A stretch of 64,000 bases of DNA from an uncultured bacterium (GCA_938024995.1 CALJDU010000020.1:1-64000); one strand, 5' to 3'. Shown: positions 16,448-25,297, numbered from the stretch's first letter. A program made the numbers and translations. Notes: a model not told the origin generated them from the sequence alone.

Positions 16448-19400
16448 TCAGTTCACGACCAGCTGAAGCTCGGGACGCTCCGGCGGCGCCGCCCAGAGCG
16501 CGTCGAAGCGCTCACGAAGCTGCGCGTCTTCGCCGACGCGGCTGACGCACTCGGAGATGAGGCGCTCGACCTCTTGCCGCGAGATCTTCACCGGCTGCCC
16601 TTCCACGAACATCGCGTCGTTGCCGCGGGCGTGGACCAAGGTGCGCACCGCCATGAAGAGCGGGAGCAAACAGAAGAGCCGGATCGGCTGGTGCTCGGCC
16701 GGAATGGCGAGCGTGTAGCGGAGGGCGCGGGCGAGGCGAGCCTCGGCCATCTCGAAGAGCGGGGCGACCGCTTGGTGCGCCGCGGGGCGCTTCGCGGGCT
16801 CGAAAACGTCGGTCATCGCGAGACCCGCGCGGGCGAGGGTCGCGCGCGGCAGGAACGAGACGTTGCGCTCGCGGTCGTCGGTGACGTCCTTGAGGATGTT
16901 CACGAGCTGAAGACCGACGCCGAACGCCTCGGCGTGCTCGCGAAGGTCGAGCTCGGTCTTGCTGCCGACCATGCCCATCTCCTCGACGAAGAGATCGGTG
17001 AGCATGTGACCAACGGTGCCAGCGACGTAGTAGCAGTAGCGATCGAGGTCCTCGATCGTGCCGAGGGCCATGATCCCGTCGGGACCGGCGCGCCGGTGAC
17101 TGTAGAGCTGCATGCCGCGGGTCATCTCGGCGACCCACACGCGCGTCTTGCTCTGCATGCCCTTGGGGAGGTCACGGAAGACGCGCATGACGGCCTCGAG
17201 GTTCTCGCAGAGCTCGAGCTCGGCGGGGCGGCCGGGGACGCGCGCCCACATGCCGGCGAAGGCGTCCGCGCTGGCGTCGTTCTCGATGACATCGAGGAAG
17301 GCGGCGTACCGAACGTCACGCTCGGCGACGGTGAGGTTGTCGTTGTCTTCGATCGTGTCCGCGACGCGGCAGAGCAAGTATCCGCACGTGACGGCGGAGC
17401 GAAGGTCGCCGGGGAGCATCTCGATCGGTCGCGCGAAGGTCCGCGAGACGGCCTCGAGGCTGCGCTGGCAGAACGCGCGATCCGCGGCGCTCGGACCGCT
17501 GACGGCCTTCACGCGACGCGACGCGACGCGACCCGGACGTAGATCGCGATAGAGGCGCAGGGCTTCCCGCGCGGGGCGATGACGAAGGTCGCGCTTGGTG
17601 AGCGTCGCGACGCCGCGCTCGACCGCTTCCCACTGTGGGGCGCCGACCGTGAGGAGCGCGCGCACCACCTCGGCGGTCGCGCCGGGCCACGAGCCGTTCT
17701 TGTTCTGGGCTTCTGCGAGCCAACGCGCAGCGCGACGGATGCTCGGGTGCACGGTCGTGCCGATGCAGGAGGCCAAGGTCTCGACCGCGAGCGCGCTGGT
17801 GTAGGGGTCCGCGAAGGAGCCGTCCGGCTGCTGCTGAACCTGAACGCGATCGCGCGCGGCAACGAGCGCGCCGGTGATGACGTCCGCGCGGAGACCGGGG
17901 CGAACTTCCGAGACGCGACGAAGCGCAGCGCAGGCGTCGCGAAGGGCCGGCGAGATGCTGCGCGGGCCGTTCTCGACACGCTCGGCGAGCGTGATGATGA
18001 CCTCGTCGAGATCAGGCGCCGAGGCGTCGAGCGAACCGATCAAGAAGCGCCCAAGCGTGGACGTATCCGTCGCGGGGAGGTCGGTGGGCGGGAGGATCGC
18101 TTCGGCGGTCGGGAGCGCGTCGATCAGCTCGTCGACGTTCGGCGCGCTCATCTTTTTCTCCTTCAGCTCAGGGAGCGCAGGAGCCCAGCGAAGACCGAGC
18201 GCCTTCAGCGGGTGCAAGGGATCGCTGGTCGGGCGCGCGGTGTTCCGAAGGCGGCGCGGCAAGAGCGCAGCGGCGGGCCACTGGACCCACTCACGGAAGG
18301 CGCCGAGGTCGCGGCCGAGTCGACGGAGACCGCCGTGCTTGAGGTCACGGGTGCTCATACTGGCGAGCGCGCTCATCGCGACGGTGACGAAGGCGCCGCC
18401 AAACTGCGTCAAGCGCACCTCGTCACCGGCGAGGATGCGCATGGTGCGCTCACGCTCGGCCGGGCTGTTGCGCCAGAGGCGAAAGACCGAGCGACGGAGC
18501 TCGGACGCGCCCTCATCGTCGCGAACGAAGACCTGGTAGAGCGCGTTCGCGAGGAGCTCGGGGACGTAGCTCTTGGGCTCGCGGGAGCGCTGGTAGTCGG
18601 CGACGTCGCGCGCGGACAAGAGCGCTTCCGCGTCGCGGAGACCCATCGTGATGCCCGCGGCGGTGAGCGGGTGGAAGAAGCCGACCGCGTCGCCGACCAA
18701 GGCCGCGTTGCCGTCACCGTAGAAGGAACGCGGCGAGAAGCGGTTGACCGCCCAGTGGATCTTGCGGCCGAGCGCGGCGCGGAAGGCGGGGCGAAGCGCC
18801 TCGGGGAAGACCGCGTGGAAGGCGTCGAAGAGGTAGGTCGCGTCGCGACGCGAGCCAGGGAAGTTGCGCGGGATGTCGAGGCAGGCGCGCAAGCGGTCAG
18901 GGCCGATCCGGTAGAGCAAGACCGGGCCGGGTCCGCCGAGGAGCACATGACCGAAGCCTTCGTGGGGCAGGGCGACGTCGGTGAGCTCGATGCCCGCCAT
19001 GTGCGAGACCACGGTCGCGTTGGAGTCACGGCCGAGCTGCGCGCGGACCGTGGACGAGCGACCATCAGCGCCGACGACCCGGGTCGCGGTCGTGACGTGC
19101 TCTTTGCCCTTGATGCTGTAGCGGAGGGTGACGCCGTCGACCTCGTTGAGGCGAGCGTGCGGGATGTAGGTGACCCGCGGATCTTCGGCGACACGATCGC
19201 GGAGCGTGTTGACGAAGTCGCCGTGCTCACACGAGAAGCCCACCGCGTCATCCGGGTAGGGAAGCTTGATCGCGTCTCCGCCATCATCCGGGAAGACCAC
19301 GAAGCCGCGGCACGCCGAGTGACGCGTGGCCGCGTCGATCGGCGCGAGGCCCAAACGGTCCAGGACCCGCAGACCGGGAGGATGGATCCACTCGCCCGCG

Positions 19401-19528
19401 AATCGCTTCGCGGCGTTCGGGTTTTGCTCCAACAAGAGCACTCGCTGGCCTCGCTTCGCGAAACCTCCGGCAACGGTGGCCCCTGCGGGACCGGCACCAA
19501 TCACTGCGACGTCAAACTCATGACCCAC
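16448..19528 (-). CDS. Squalene epoxidase - QW-repeat domain - squalene synthase fusion
   Basis: A single 1026-residue frame, GTG start with GGAGG 6 bp upstream. Residues 1-440 are an FAD monooxygenase of squalene-epoxidase type: GAGPAG (11-16), GEWIHPPG (45-52), GADG (153-156) and GDAVGFFHPLTAAG (279-292). Residues 480-660 are helical with two QW-like motifs (QQPDGSFADPY near 566, QNKNGSWPG near 608), like a fragment of a cyclase barrel. Residues 676-1026 are squalene synthase: DTIED (724-728), YCYYVAG (831-837) and NILKDVTDD (877-885). The protein could therefore make squalene from farnesyl-PP and epoxidise it, in reverse domain order. M460 has its own Shine-Dalgarno, so a shorter QW-synthase protein may also be made. 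It is the first gene of the operon. Confidence 0.92.
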   Translation of the reverse strand: MGHEFDVAVIGAGPAGATVAGGFAKRGQRVLLLEQNPNAAKRFAGEWIHPPGLRVLDRLGLAPIDAATRHSACRGFVVFPDDGGDAIKLPYPDDAVGFSCEHGDFVNTLRDRVAEDPRVTYIPHARLNEVDGVTLRYSIKGKEHVTTATRVVGADGRSSTVRAQLGRDSNATVVSHMAGIELTDVALPHEGFGHVLLGGPGPVLLYRIGPDRLRACLDIPRNFPGSRRDATYLFDAFHAVFPEALRPAFRAALGRKIHWAVNRFSPRSFYGDGNAALVGDAVGFFHPLTAAGITMGLRDAEALLSARDVADYQRSREPKSYVPELLANALYQVFVRDDEGASELRRSVFRLWRNSPAERERTMRILAGDEVRLTQFGGAFVTVAMSALASMSTRDLKHGGLRRLGRDLGAFREWVQWPAAALLPRRLRNTARPTSDPLHPLKALGLRWAPALPELKEKKMSAPNVDELIDALPTAEAILPPTDLPATDTSTLGRFLIGSLDASAPDLDEVIITLAERVENGPRSISPALRDACAALRRVSEVRPGLRADVITGALVAARDRVQVQQQPDGSFADPYTSALAVETLASCIGTTVHPSIRRAARWLAEAQNKNGSWPGATAEVVRALLTVGAPQWEAVERGVATLTKRDLRHRPAREALRLYRDLRPGRVASRRVKAVSGPSAADRAFCQRSLEAVSRTFARPIEMLPGDLRSAVTCGYLLCRVADTIEDNDNLTVAERDVRYAAFLDVIENDASADAFAGMWARVPGRPAELELCENLEAVMRVFRDLPKGMQSKTRVWVAEMTRGMQLYSHRRAGPDGIMALGTIEDLDRYCYYVAGTVGHMLTDLFVEEMGMVGSKTELDLREHAEAFGVGLQLVNILKDVTDDRERNVSFLPRATLARAGLAMTDVFEPAKRPAAHQAVAPLFEMAEARLARALRYTLAIPAEHQPIRLFCLLPLFMAVRTLVHARGNDAMFVEGQPVKISRQEVERLISECVSRVGEDAQLRERFDALWAAPPERPELQLVVN
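18149..18163 (-). promoter_or_regulatory. Internal Shine-Dalgarno and ATG at the fusion joint
   Basis: Within the fusion gene, the minus strand reads AAGGAG, a 6-nt spacer and ATG (start at 18151, codon 460). This is as good a ribosome site as any in the operon. It falls in a Lys-rich linker (ELKEKKM) between the epoxidase and the QW-synthase part, and would give a 567-residue protein. Confidence 0.6.
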
Positions 19529-19808
19529 GCTTCACCTCCAGCCTGATGGCGAGAGGGACGTAGCAGCGCGCGACCCCCTGACGTGGGAAATTGGGACGAA
19601 AGGCGAGTGGATGTGGGTGAGCTGGGCGGGTCTGCCGTTGAGCGGAGACACTTGGGCCACGCGCTACGCCGTGAGCAGCGGCGAGCTCGAAAAGTCACAT
19701 GATTACATGGTTTTAACTGGACGTTGGGCTGGGCGTGTTGCGTCCATGCATCAGAGGCCTTTTCGACGAACCGTCCGCCGCGAGTCGTGAACGGTTGAAT
19801 TCGTGTCG
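19529..19808 (-). promoter_or_regulatory. Upstream region of the sterol operon
   Basis: A 280-bp gene-free stretch between the fusion start and the end of the peptidase gene. The GGAGG ribosome site is at 19535-19539. The one AT-rich patch, 19690-19720, holds two CATG boxes four bases apart (698-701 and 706-709 of the 19-kb block) and TTTTAACT; this is the best place for a promoter or operator, but no convincing -35/-10 pair is seen. The rest is GC-rich with nothing recognised. Confidence 0.35.
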
Positions 19809-21767
19809 TCAGGGGTTGTTCGTGGCGCCTTGGGCTTGATTCAGGAGTCGGTTCAGCTCCTGAAGAGCCTGTTCGAGTTCTTGAGGATTTGACGGAATTG
19901 TCTGTCCTGGCTGTCCCGCAGACTGACCAGGCGTTCCGGTTCCGGGAGGTTGGCCTGTCGGCGCGGTTCTCACGTTCCCCATCCCGCCGAGCACGCCTTG
20001 GAGCAGACCCTGAAGCGGCCCGAGGTTGAACCCGGAGTTGAGCCAACCATCGAAGACGTTGCTCGCCTCAGGCTGCCCAAGGTCATCGTCGCCATGTGTC
20101 TCTTCAAGCCAACGTTGCGCGAGTCGCCGAACCTCCGCCTCCGCGGGTCCCTGGGCGAAGCGATCGATCAGCGCGCGCTCTCCCGCGATCCGGAACCGGT
20201 GATCTCGCACGTAGCTCTGCATCGCGGTGAAGAAGGTCGCGTCATCGAGCACCGCGCGAATCGCGGGGTACATGAAGGGTCCTTTTCCGTAGACCAACCC
20301 GGCGTAGGCCATTTCGTCTGAGAACGCCGCGACCGGTTGATCGACCGCTGCGTCAGCGCCCCCGCGAAGTCGGAACATGTGGTAGTTCGCGCGCACCTGC
20401 CGGTTCGCTTCCGTCTGCGCCCGCTCCGCGCCGTAGCGCGTCTCCATGTGGAGCACCGCGCTGAACTGCGCGAGTGACTCGTCGACGAAGGGGTGCTCTC
20501 GTGAGTCGCTCCCGACGATCCCGTGCCACCACTGGTGCGCGACCTCGTGCGCCGTGACGAACTCCAGCATCGCCGAGCTCATGGGATCCATCGGTTGGGC
20601 TGCGCCGCCGCCACGCGTTGGAGAACCAAGCAGACCGCCGAGCCCGCCGAGACCCATTGACGCGCCGATCGGTCGGTAGAACATGCTGGCCATCGTCACG
20701 AGGCCGCTGAACTCAACGCCGCCCGCTCCGCCCACCAGCGCGGCTTCGCAGAGGTCCAGATCCGCGTAGGGGTATGGTCCAAAGCGTTGCTCGTAGGTAC
20801 GCAGCGAGTGCACCGCGGTTTCGAGGACGGCTTCGCCGCCCGTGCGATCTCCCTCGAGAAACCAAGACCGCAACGTGACGCCGCCGACGTCGCGCTCAGA
20901 CATCTCGAAGCGCGGGCTGACGATCACCGCGAAGTCACGGACCATCGCGGCGGCGACCCGCGTCTCGGTGTGGATCGGGGTGGCGTCATCCGCGAGGACG
21001 GTGCGTTCATCGGTGGTGACCCCGGTCGACGCGACGCGTACGCCGCGCGCCGTTTTGATGACCGCGCGGAAGTGCTGCATGCCGCCGCCGCCAAGGTCGC
21101 CCATCGTGCTCGCGGTCGTTCGGACCCAGTCGTTGTTCCGTCGCGGCGCCAAGACCGCGTAGAAGTTGCCGAGCGAGCCGACGCCTTCGCCATGCGCGAG
21201 CATTCCGTAGTCGCCCGAGTGACCACCGTGTCCGCCCATCCGCGCCATGCTCGACATCGCTTGCGCGAGCATGTTCGTCTGGGCAGCGTCGATCTCACGC
21301 ATCGTCCCGCGGAGCTCGAGGCGAACCCGAATGCGCGCGTCCGGAGCGATGGCGCTTGAGGGCGTCACGGTGATGACGCTGCTTCCGTCAAAGGCGACGC
21401 GGCAGCGTTGACCCACGCATTCGCTCCCGGTCAGGGTGACGGGCGGCGTCTCAGCGGTGGCGTTCGCGAAGATGCGGAAGACGACCTCGTTGAGCGGCTG
21501 ACCGTACGTGTTGGTCAGCCAGATATCTTCCTTGAGCGTGAAGGAGCCGAGGTCCGGAGCGATCTCGAGATCAAAGTCGTACAGCGGAAGCGCGTCGAGT
21601 CGCGTGATCCCCGCGGACCGCAAGATGCCCGCGCGCTCGTTTGCCCGGAGCGACTGAAGCAGCGGCGCCGGGTCGTACCAAGCGGCTTGGGCGTCGGCTT
21701 CCTTGTCGCAACCGGCGGGGAGCGCGGCGAGAACGAGGAGCGGCGCGAGGATCCAGGATGCACGCAT
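19809..21767 (-). CDS. M1-family-like metallopeptidase, lipoprotein
   Basis: A 652-residue exported protein. The signal peptide ends at a lipobox (LAALPAGC, Cys20). The N-terminal half is beta-rich, like the M1 saddle domain. The gluzincin zinc site is HEVAHQWWHGIVG, with the third ligand in the downstream FVDESLAQF (HEXXH-18-E spacing). An apparent Gly/Met-rich insertion (MARMGGHGGHSGDYGM) sits in the N-terminal half. The tail is Pro/Gly/Gln-rich and low-complexity. Family members are aminopeptidases; the GAMEN-like loop appears as GGAGGVEFSG, so aminopeptidase activity is uncertain. It is upstream of, and on the same strand as, the sterol operon, but separated by 280 bp. Confidence 0.85.
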   Translation of the reverse strand: MRASWILAPLLVLAALPAGCDKEADAQAAWYDPAPLLQSLRANERAGILRSAGITRLDALPLYDFDLEIAPDLGSFTLKEDIWLTNTYGQPLNEVVFRIFANATAETPPVTLTGSECVGQRCRVAFDGSSVITVTPSSAIAPDARIRVRLELRGTMREIDAAQTNMLAQAMSSMARMGGHGGHSGDYGMLAHGEGVGSLGNFYAVLAPRRNNDWVRTTASTMGDLGGGGMQHFRAVIKTARGVRVASTGVTTDERTVLADDATPIHTETRVAAAMVRDFAVIVSPRFEMSERDVGGVTLRSWFLEGDRTGGEAVLETAVHSLRTYEQRFGPYPYADLDLCEAALVGGAGGVEFSGLVTMASMFYRPIGASMGLGGLGGLLGSPTRGGGAAQPMDPMSSAMLEFVTAHEVAHQWWHGIVGSDSREHPFVDESLAQFSAVLHMETRYGAERAQTEANRQVRANYHMFRLRGGADAAVDQPVAAFSDEMAYAGLVYGKGPFMYPAIRAVLDDATFFTAMQSYVRDHRFRIAGERALIDRFAQGPAEAEVRRLAQRWLEETHGDDDLGQPEASNVFDGWLNSGFNLGPLQGLLQGVLGGMGNVRTAPTGQPPGTGTPGQSAGQPGQTIPSNPQELEQALQELNRLLNQAQGATNNP

Positions 21768-21809
21768 GGACCGAGCATAGCGCGGGGCGCCAACGGCGCG
21801 AACCGGCGG

Positions 21810-22337
21810 TTAGGACTGCTGCGCGTCGAGCGCGCGCAGCGCTAAGCGCAGGACCGCGGTCTCCGACTTCGCGCCCAGCTGGTCTTTAAGCGCGCGTAGC
21901 AAAGCGACGTCCTCCTGTTGGAACCGGAAGCTCTTCAGGACGCTGGGAGCTTGACCCTTGCGACCGACCCGGGTGATCCACTGAAGGTAGTCGCGACTCG
22001 AGACCCCGCGTAGATCCGGGAGCGACTCTCGACCGTGTCGAATACCGCGGACGATTTCCTCAAGGTCGCTTGGTAGCTTGAGGGGCTGCGCGAGCAACGC
22101 TGGCCGCTTGAGCACCACGGCTGGGAGCAGCTCCATGATGCGAGGCTCCACCTTCCCCGCGTATAGCGCGTCTTTGATCGGGACGGGATCGCGATGAAGC
22201 ACGATCTCGCGATTGGTGGTCAGCAAGCCTGCCGAAACGAAGCGGCCGAGCACCCGGACAAAGCGGGGATCGCGCTCGCGTCGGCGCTGTGCGGCGAGTC
22301 GCTTCTTGGCGCGGGCTCTGAGTTCATCCCGGTTCAC
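21810..22337 (-). CDS. Hypothetical protein
   Basis: A 175-residue, basic, mostly helical protein with a GTG start that overlaps the stop of the upstream remnant by 4 bp. It has no signal peptide. The C-terminal 40 residues (FRFQQEDVALLRALKDQLGA, then SETAVLRLALRAL) resemble ribbon-helix-helix or antitoxin-like dimerisation helices, but that is only an impression. The tight overlap with a decayed partner suggests an old two-gene module, possibly toxin-antitoxin-like. No function is assigned. Confidence 0.5.
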   Translation of the reverse strand: MNRDELRARAKKRLAAQRRRERDPRFVRVLGRFVSAGLLTTNREIVLHRDPVPIKDALYAGKVEPRIMELLPAVVLKRPALLAQPLKLPSDLEEIVRGIRHGRESLPDLRGVSSRDYLQWITRVGRKGQAPSVLKSFRFQQEDVALLRALKDQLGAKSETAVLRLALRALDAQQS

Positions 22338-22756
22338 AGGAACGACTCCAGATCGACCGCGTATCGCTCCGCGAGTTCAAAGAAGCGATCGGACGCACCG
22401 CGCGCGAGATACTCGACGAGGAGCGCTTGGTTCTTTTGCGGTGCCTTTCGTGCTTTCGAAACGAGCACAGCGTCGGCGTCCGCGGCGTGCGCGGTCACGT
22501 GCGTTCCAACGTAGAGCACGTGCCACTCGGTCTCCACTCGGTCTCCGCCTGCATCCAAATCTCATTGCTGTGGATCCAGCGTGAGCTGATGACGCATCAA
22601 GAGAGACTCGAGCTTCTTGCGGACCGCCCAGTCTCCTCGCACCTGGGCGTCGAGGTCTTGCGTCGCGACGAGAGACAGACCACGCGTCGAGTGTCTCCAG
22701 TTCGTCTCGCAACTTGTACATACACATAATGTGGAGTTGTATGTACAAATTCGCAA
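22334..22756 (-). pseudogene. Decayed ORF interrupted by an in-frame stop
   Basis: The reading frame is open from about 22756 to 22334 except for one TGA at 22562-22564. Both sides look protein-like: before the stop, LVATQDLDAQVRGDWAVRKK; after it, THVTAHAADADAVLVSKARK and a typical ending (ERYAVDLESFL). An ATG is not available near the start. The downstream part overlaps the next gene by 4 bp, as an intact partner would. I read this as a broken gene, possibly of a nucleotidyltransferase-like family. The interval from 22757 to 22841 holds only the antiporter leader. Confidence 0.45.
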
Positions 22757-22841
22757 CTCGCTTCTGGGCGTCGGTGCGCTCGGCTCCGTGCGGTATCAGC
22801 GGCGTGCCACCCCGTTCGGGCAGGTGCTATCGTGCCGCCCC

Positions 22842-24368
22842 ATGAGCCCCGTCTCTTTGTTCCTGCTCGTCGTCGCGATGATCTTCTTGATCGGGATCAT
22901 CGGCGAGATCGTCTTCGCGAAGACCGGAATCCCTGACGTCATTTGGCTGATCCTGGTCGGCATCGCGCTCGGGCCGATCGGTGGCTTCGTCACGCGCGAA
23001 CAGCTCCAGACGATCGCGCCCTACTTCGGCGCGTTGACGCTCGTCGTCGTCCTCTTTGATGGCGGGAGCGAGCTGAAGCTAAAAGAGCTCTCGCTCGCCG
23101 CGGGTCGCGGAACCGTCTTGTCCGTCTTTGGGTTTGTGCTCGCGGTCGCCGCCGTCGCGGGGGTCTCTTTTGGCGCCGCCCGCGCTGGCGTTTTGCCGAG
23201 CGAATGGGGATGGACACAATGTCTCTTGCTGGGGACGATCCTCGGCGGCTCGAGCTCGGTCGTGATCATGCCTGCGCTTCGACACGCCGGGCTCTCCACC
23301 AAGATCAGCAACCTGGTCAACCTGGAGTCGGCGCTGACCGACGTGCTCTCCGTAGTCGCGACGGGCGCGGGGATCCAGATCGCGATCGCGCAGAGCGAAG
23401 CGGACGCGGCGACCGGCGGGAGCGCGTCAGGCGCGGCGGCGGAGATGCTCGGTAAGTCGTTCTTGATCGGGATCGGTCTCGGCGCGCTCGTCGGCTTCTT
23501 CGCGGTGCTCTTGCTCCGTCGCGTCCGCAAGAGCGCGTACGCCTACCCGCTGACGCTCGGGACGCTCTTGGTGCTCTACGTGATCGTCGACGAGCTTGGA
23601 GGAAGCGCGGCGCTCGCGATCCTCGCCGCGGCGGTCATGGTCGGAAACGCGCCGACCCTCAGCAAGGTCATCGGGCTCGCGAAGACCGCGCGGATCGGCC
23701 GCAACGTCGAGGGCGTGCACGACGAGATGACCTTTATCATCAAGTCGTTCTTCTTCTGCTTCATCGGCGCGATGCTTGGTCCGCCGTGGGGTCTATTGCT
23801 CTTCGGGGTGTTCCTCGGGGTTGTGCTCTTGTTGGCGCGTCTCCCGAACGTCGCGCTCTCGACAATCAAGAGCGGGATGAGCAAGCCGGCGCGCTCTTTG
23901 GTCGCGGTTCTGATGCCGCGCGGAATGGCGGCGGGCGTTCTCGCGATGGCGCCCGATGCGATGGGCGTCCCGCATACCCGTGAGCTCCCGGTCGTCGTCT
24001 TCGCGGCAGTCTTCACCACGATCCTCTTGTTCGCGGTCGGCTTTCCGGTCCTCCGTCGACGATTGCCTGCGAGTGATCTCGCGCCCGTGGAGGATCCCAA
24101 GGGCAAGCCCGCGCCGGCGAAGAAGGGCGAGGCCACGGAGAGCGACGCTGGTGAGGCGAGCGTTTCGACGACCGGTTCGACAGAAATGTCGACACCTGAG
24201 TTCACGAGCACCGCGATCCAGGAACCCCCCGTCTCTCCGTCCTCGCCTGCAGACGCGACCGTCGTGGGCCATGACGGCGCTGCGCCGATGTTGACCGTTG
24301 AGGGAAGCGCGGACGGAACCGCGATGGGGAACCCAACCTCGAACGATCCGCCCGACGAACTCGCGTAG
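22842..24368 (+). CDS. CPA-type cation:proton antiporter
   Basis: A 508-residue inner-membrane protein with about twelve helices. I start it at the ATG at 22842 (MSPVSLFLLVVAMIF); the longer frame overlaps the decayed ORF. The pattern IPDVIWLILVGIALGP, FDGGSELKLKEL and LVNLESALTDVLS (the ion-binding acidic residues of CPA antiporters) is typical of Na+/H+ or K+/H+ exchangers. After the last helix there is a cytoplasmic tail of about 95 residues rich in Pro, Ser, Thr and Glu, with no TrkA-type nucleotide domain. It is 50 bp upstream of the Gln-rich protein on the same strand. Confidence 0.88.
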   Translation: MSPVSLFLLVVAMIFLIGIIGEIVFAKTGIPDVIWLILVGIALGPIGGFVTREQLQTIAPYFGALTLVVVLFDGGSELKLKELSLAAGRGTVLSVFGFVLAVAAVAGVSFGAARAGVLPSEWGWTQCLLLGTILGGSSSVVIMPALRHAGLSTKISNLVNLESALTDVLSVVATGAGIQIAIAQSEADAATGGSASGAAAEMLGKSFLIGIGLGALVGFFAVLLLRRVRKSAYAYPLTLGTLLVLYVIVDELGGSAALAILAAAVMVGNAPTLSKVIGLAKTARIGRNVEGVHDEMTFIIKSFFFCFIGAMLGPPWGLLLFGVFLGVVLLLARLPNVALSTIKSGMSKPARSLVAVLMPRGMAAGVLAMAPDAMGVPHTRELPVVVFAAVFTTILLFAVGFPVLRRRLPASDLAPVEDPKGKPAPAKKGEATESDAGEASVSTTGSTEMSTPEFTSTAIQEPPVSPSSPADATVVGHDGAAPMLTVEGSADGTAMGNPTSNDPPDELA

Positions 24369-24418
24369 ACGAGACGGTGCGCCCGAACCTGCTAGAGTCG
24401 CGCCGTGGTGTGGAGGGG

Positions 24419-25297
24419 ATGATGGAGACCGAGATGACTTTGATCGCGCGACGTGCACTCACTGTGACAGCGGCGCTCCTCGCTTTGGGAGGCAGCCAAG
24501 CCGTCGCCCAGGACGCCGCTGGCGATGCGCCACCTCCGACCGAGTGGACGCAAACGCCGCAGACACCTCCGAGCGAGGAAGAAGTTCCGCCCCCTCCGCC
24601 GCAGCAACAGCAGCAGTACCCACAACAGCAGCAGTACCCGCCGCAGCAGCAGTACCCGCAACAGCAGCAGTACCCACCGCAACAGCAGCAGTACCCACCG
24701 CAACAGCAGCAGTACCCGCCGCAACAGCAGCAGTACCCGCCGCAACAGCAGTACCCGCCGCAGCAACAGCAGTACCCGCCGCAGCAACAACAGTACCCGC
24801 AACAGCAACCCTACGCTCAGCAGCAATACGCGCAGCCGCAGTACGCGCGTCAGGAAGAGCGTCGGCGCAACCGCGTTTCGATCACCATCTCACCGATTCA
24901 CCTCCTTTTGACGATGCTTGAGGTGTCCGTGGAGGTAAGGGTCCACGAGAAAATCGGGCTCGCGGGGATCGTCGGCTTCGGCCGCGGCAACGGGATCTTG
25001 ATCGACTCCGGCATCAACCTCTTTGAGTTCGGCGCCCAGTTCAAAGCCTACCCCTTGGGTTCGTTCGACCACGGCCTACAGCTCGGCGTTGAAGCGCTCT
25101 ACCTCAACGCTTCCGCGGGGACGGGCTCGTCGGCGATCTTCGCGAGCGGGTTCTCAACGGGCGCGTTCGCGGGCTACAAGGTGTCCACACGCGGCGGCTT
25201 TACCTTCGATGGTCAGGTCGGCGGGCAGATGATCTTCGTCGACGGCGACAGCACCTTTGGTCTGCTCTTGAACCTGAACATCGGCTGGTCGTTCTAG
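24419..25297 (+). CDS. Secreted Gln/Pro-repeat protein with outer-membrane-like C-terminal domain
   Basis: A 292-residue protein; the ATG at 24419 follows a GGAGG and opens a clear signal peptide (RRALTVTAALLALGGSQAVAQ). Residues 58-140 are about twelve tandem copies of PQQQQYP-like heptamers/octamers. The last 150 residues alternate hydrophobic strands and end in LNIGWSF, with a terminal aromatic as in beta-barrel outer-membrane proteins. A disordered linker holding a small barrel or lipocalin-like domain is plausible. The protein at 55720-56241 has a similar C-terminal plan. Function is unknown. Confidence 0.7.
   Translation: MMETEMTLIARRALTVTAALLALGGSQAVAQDAAGDAPPPTEWTQTPQTPPSEEEVPPPPPQQQQQYPQQQQYPPQQQYPQQQQYPPQQQQYPPQQQQYPPQQQQYPPQQQYPPQQQQYPPQQQQYPQQQPYAQQQYAQPQYARQEERRRNRVSITISPIHLLLTMLEVSVEVRVHEKIGLAGIVGFGRGNGILIDSGINLFEFGAQFKAYPLGSFDHGLQLGVEALYLNASAGTGSSAIFASGFSTGAFAGYKVSTRGGFTFDGQVGGQMIFVDGDSTFGLLLNLNIGWSF
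24592..24840 (+). repeat. Coding tandem repeat (CAR CAR CAR TAC CCR units)
   Basis: Roughly 21-24 bp units encode PQQQQYP or PQQQYP. Unit length varies by one codon and third bases differ, which suggests expansion by slippage or unequal exchange. Copy number may vary between strains. Confidence 0.9.

Noticed and set aside
22562..22564. Selenocysteine reading of the TGA in the decayed ORF
   Set aside because: No redox context such as CxxU is seen and no SECIS-like hairpin was apparent just after the codon; decay is simpler.
22617..22841. N-terminal extension of the antiporter
   Set aside because: It overlaps the decayed ORF, is basic and non-membrane, and a good membrane-protein start exists at 22842.
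24592..24840. Non-coding microsatellite
   Set aside because: The repeat is in frame, ends cleanly in coding sequence on both sides, and encodes PQQQQYP units behind a signal peptide.
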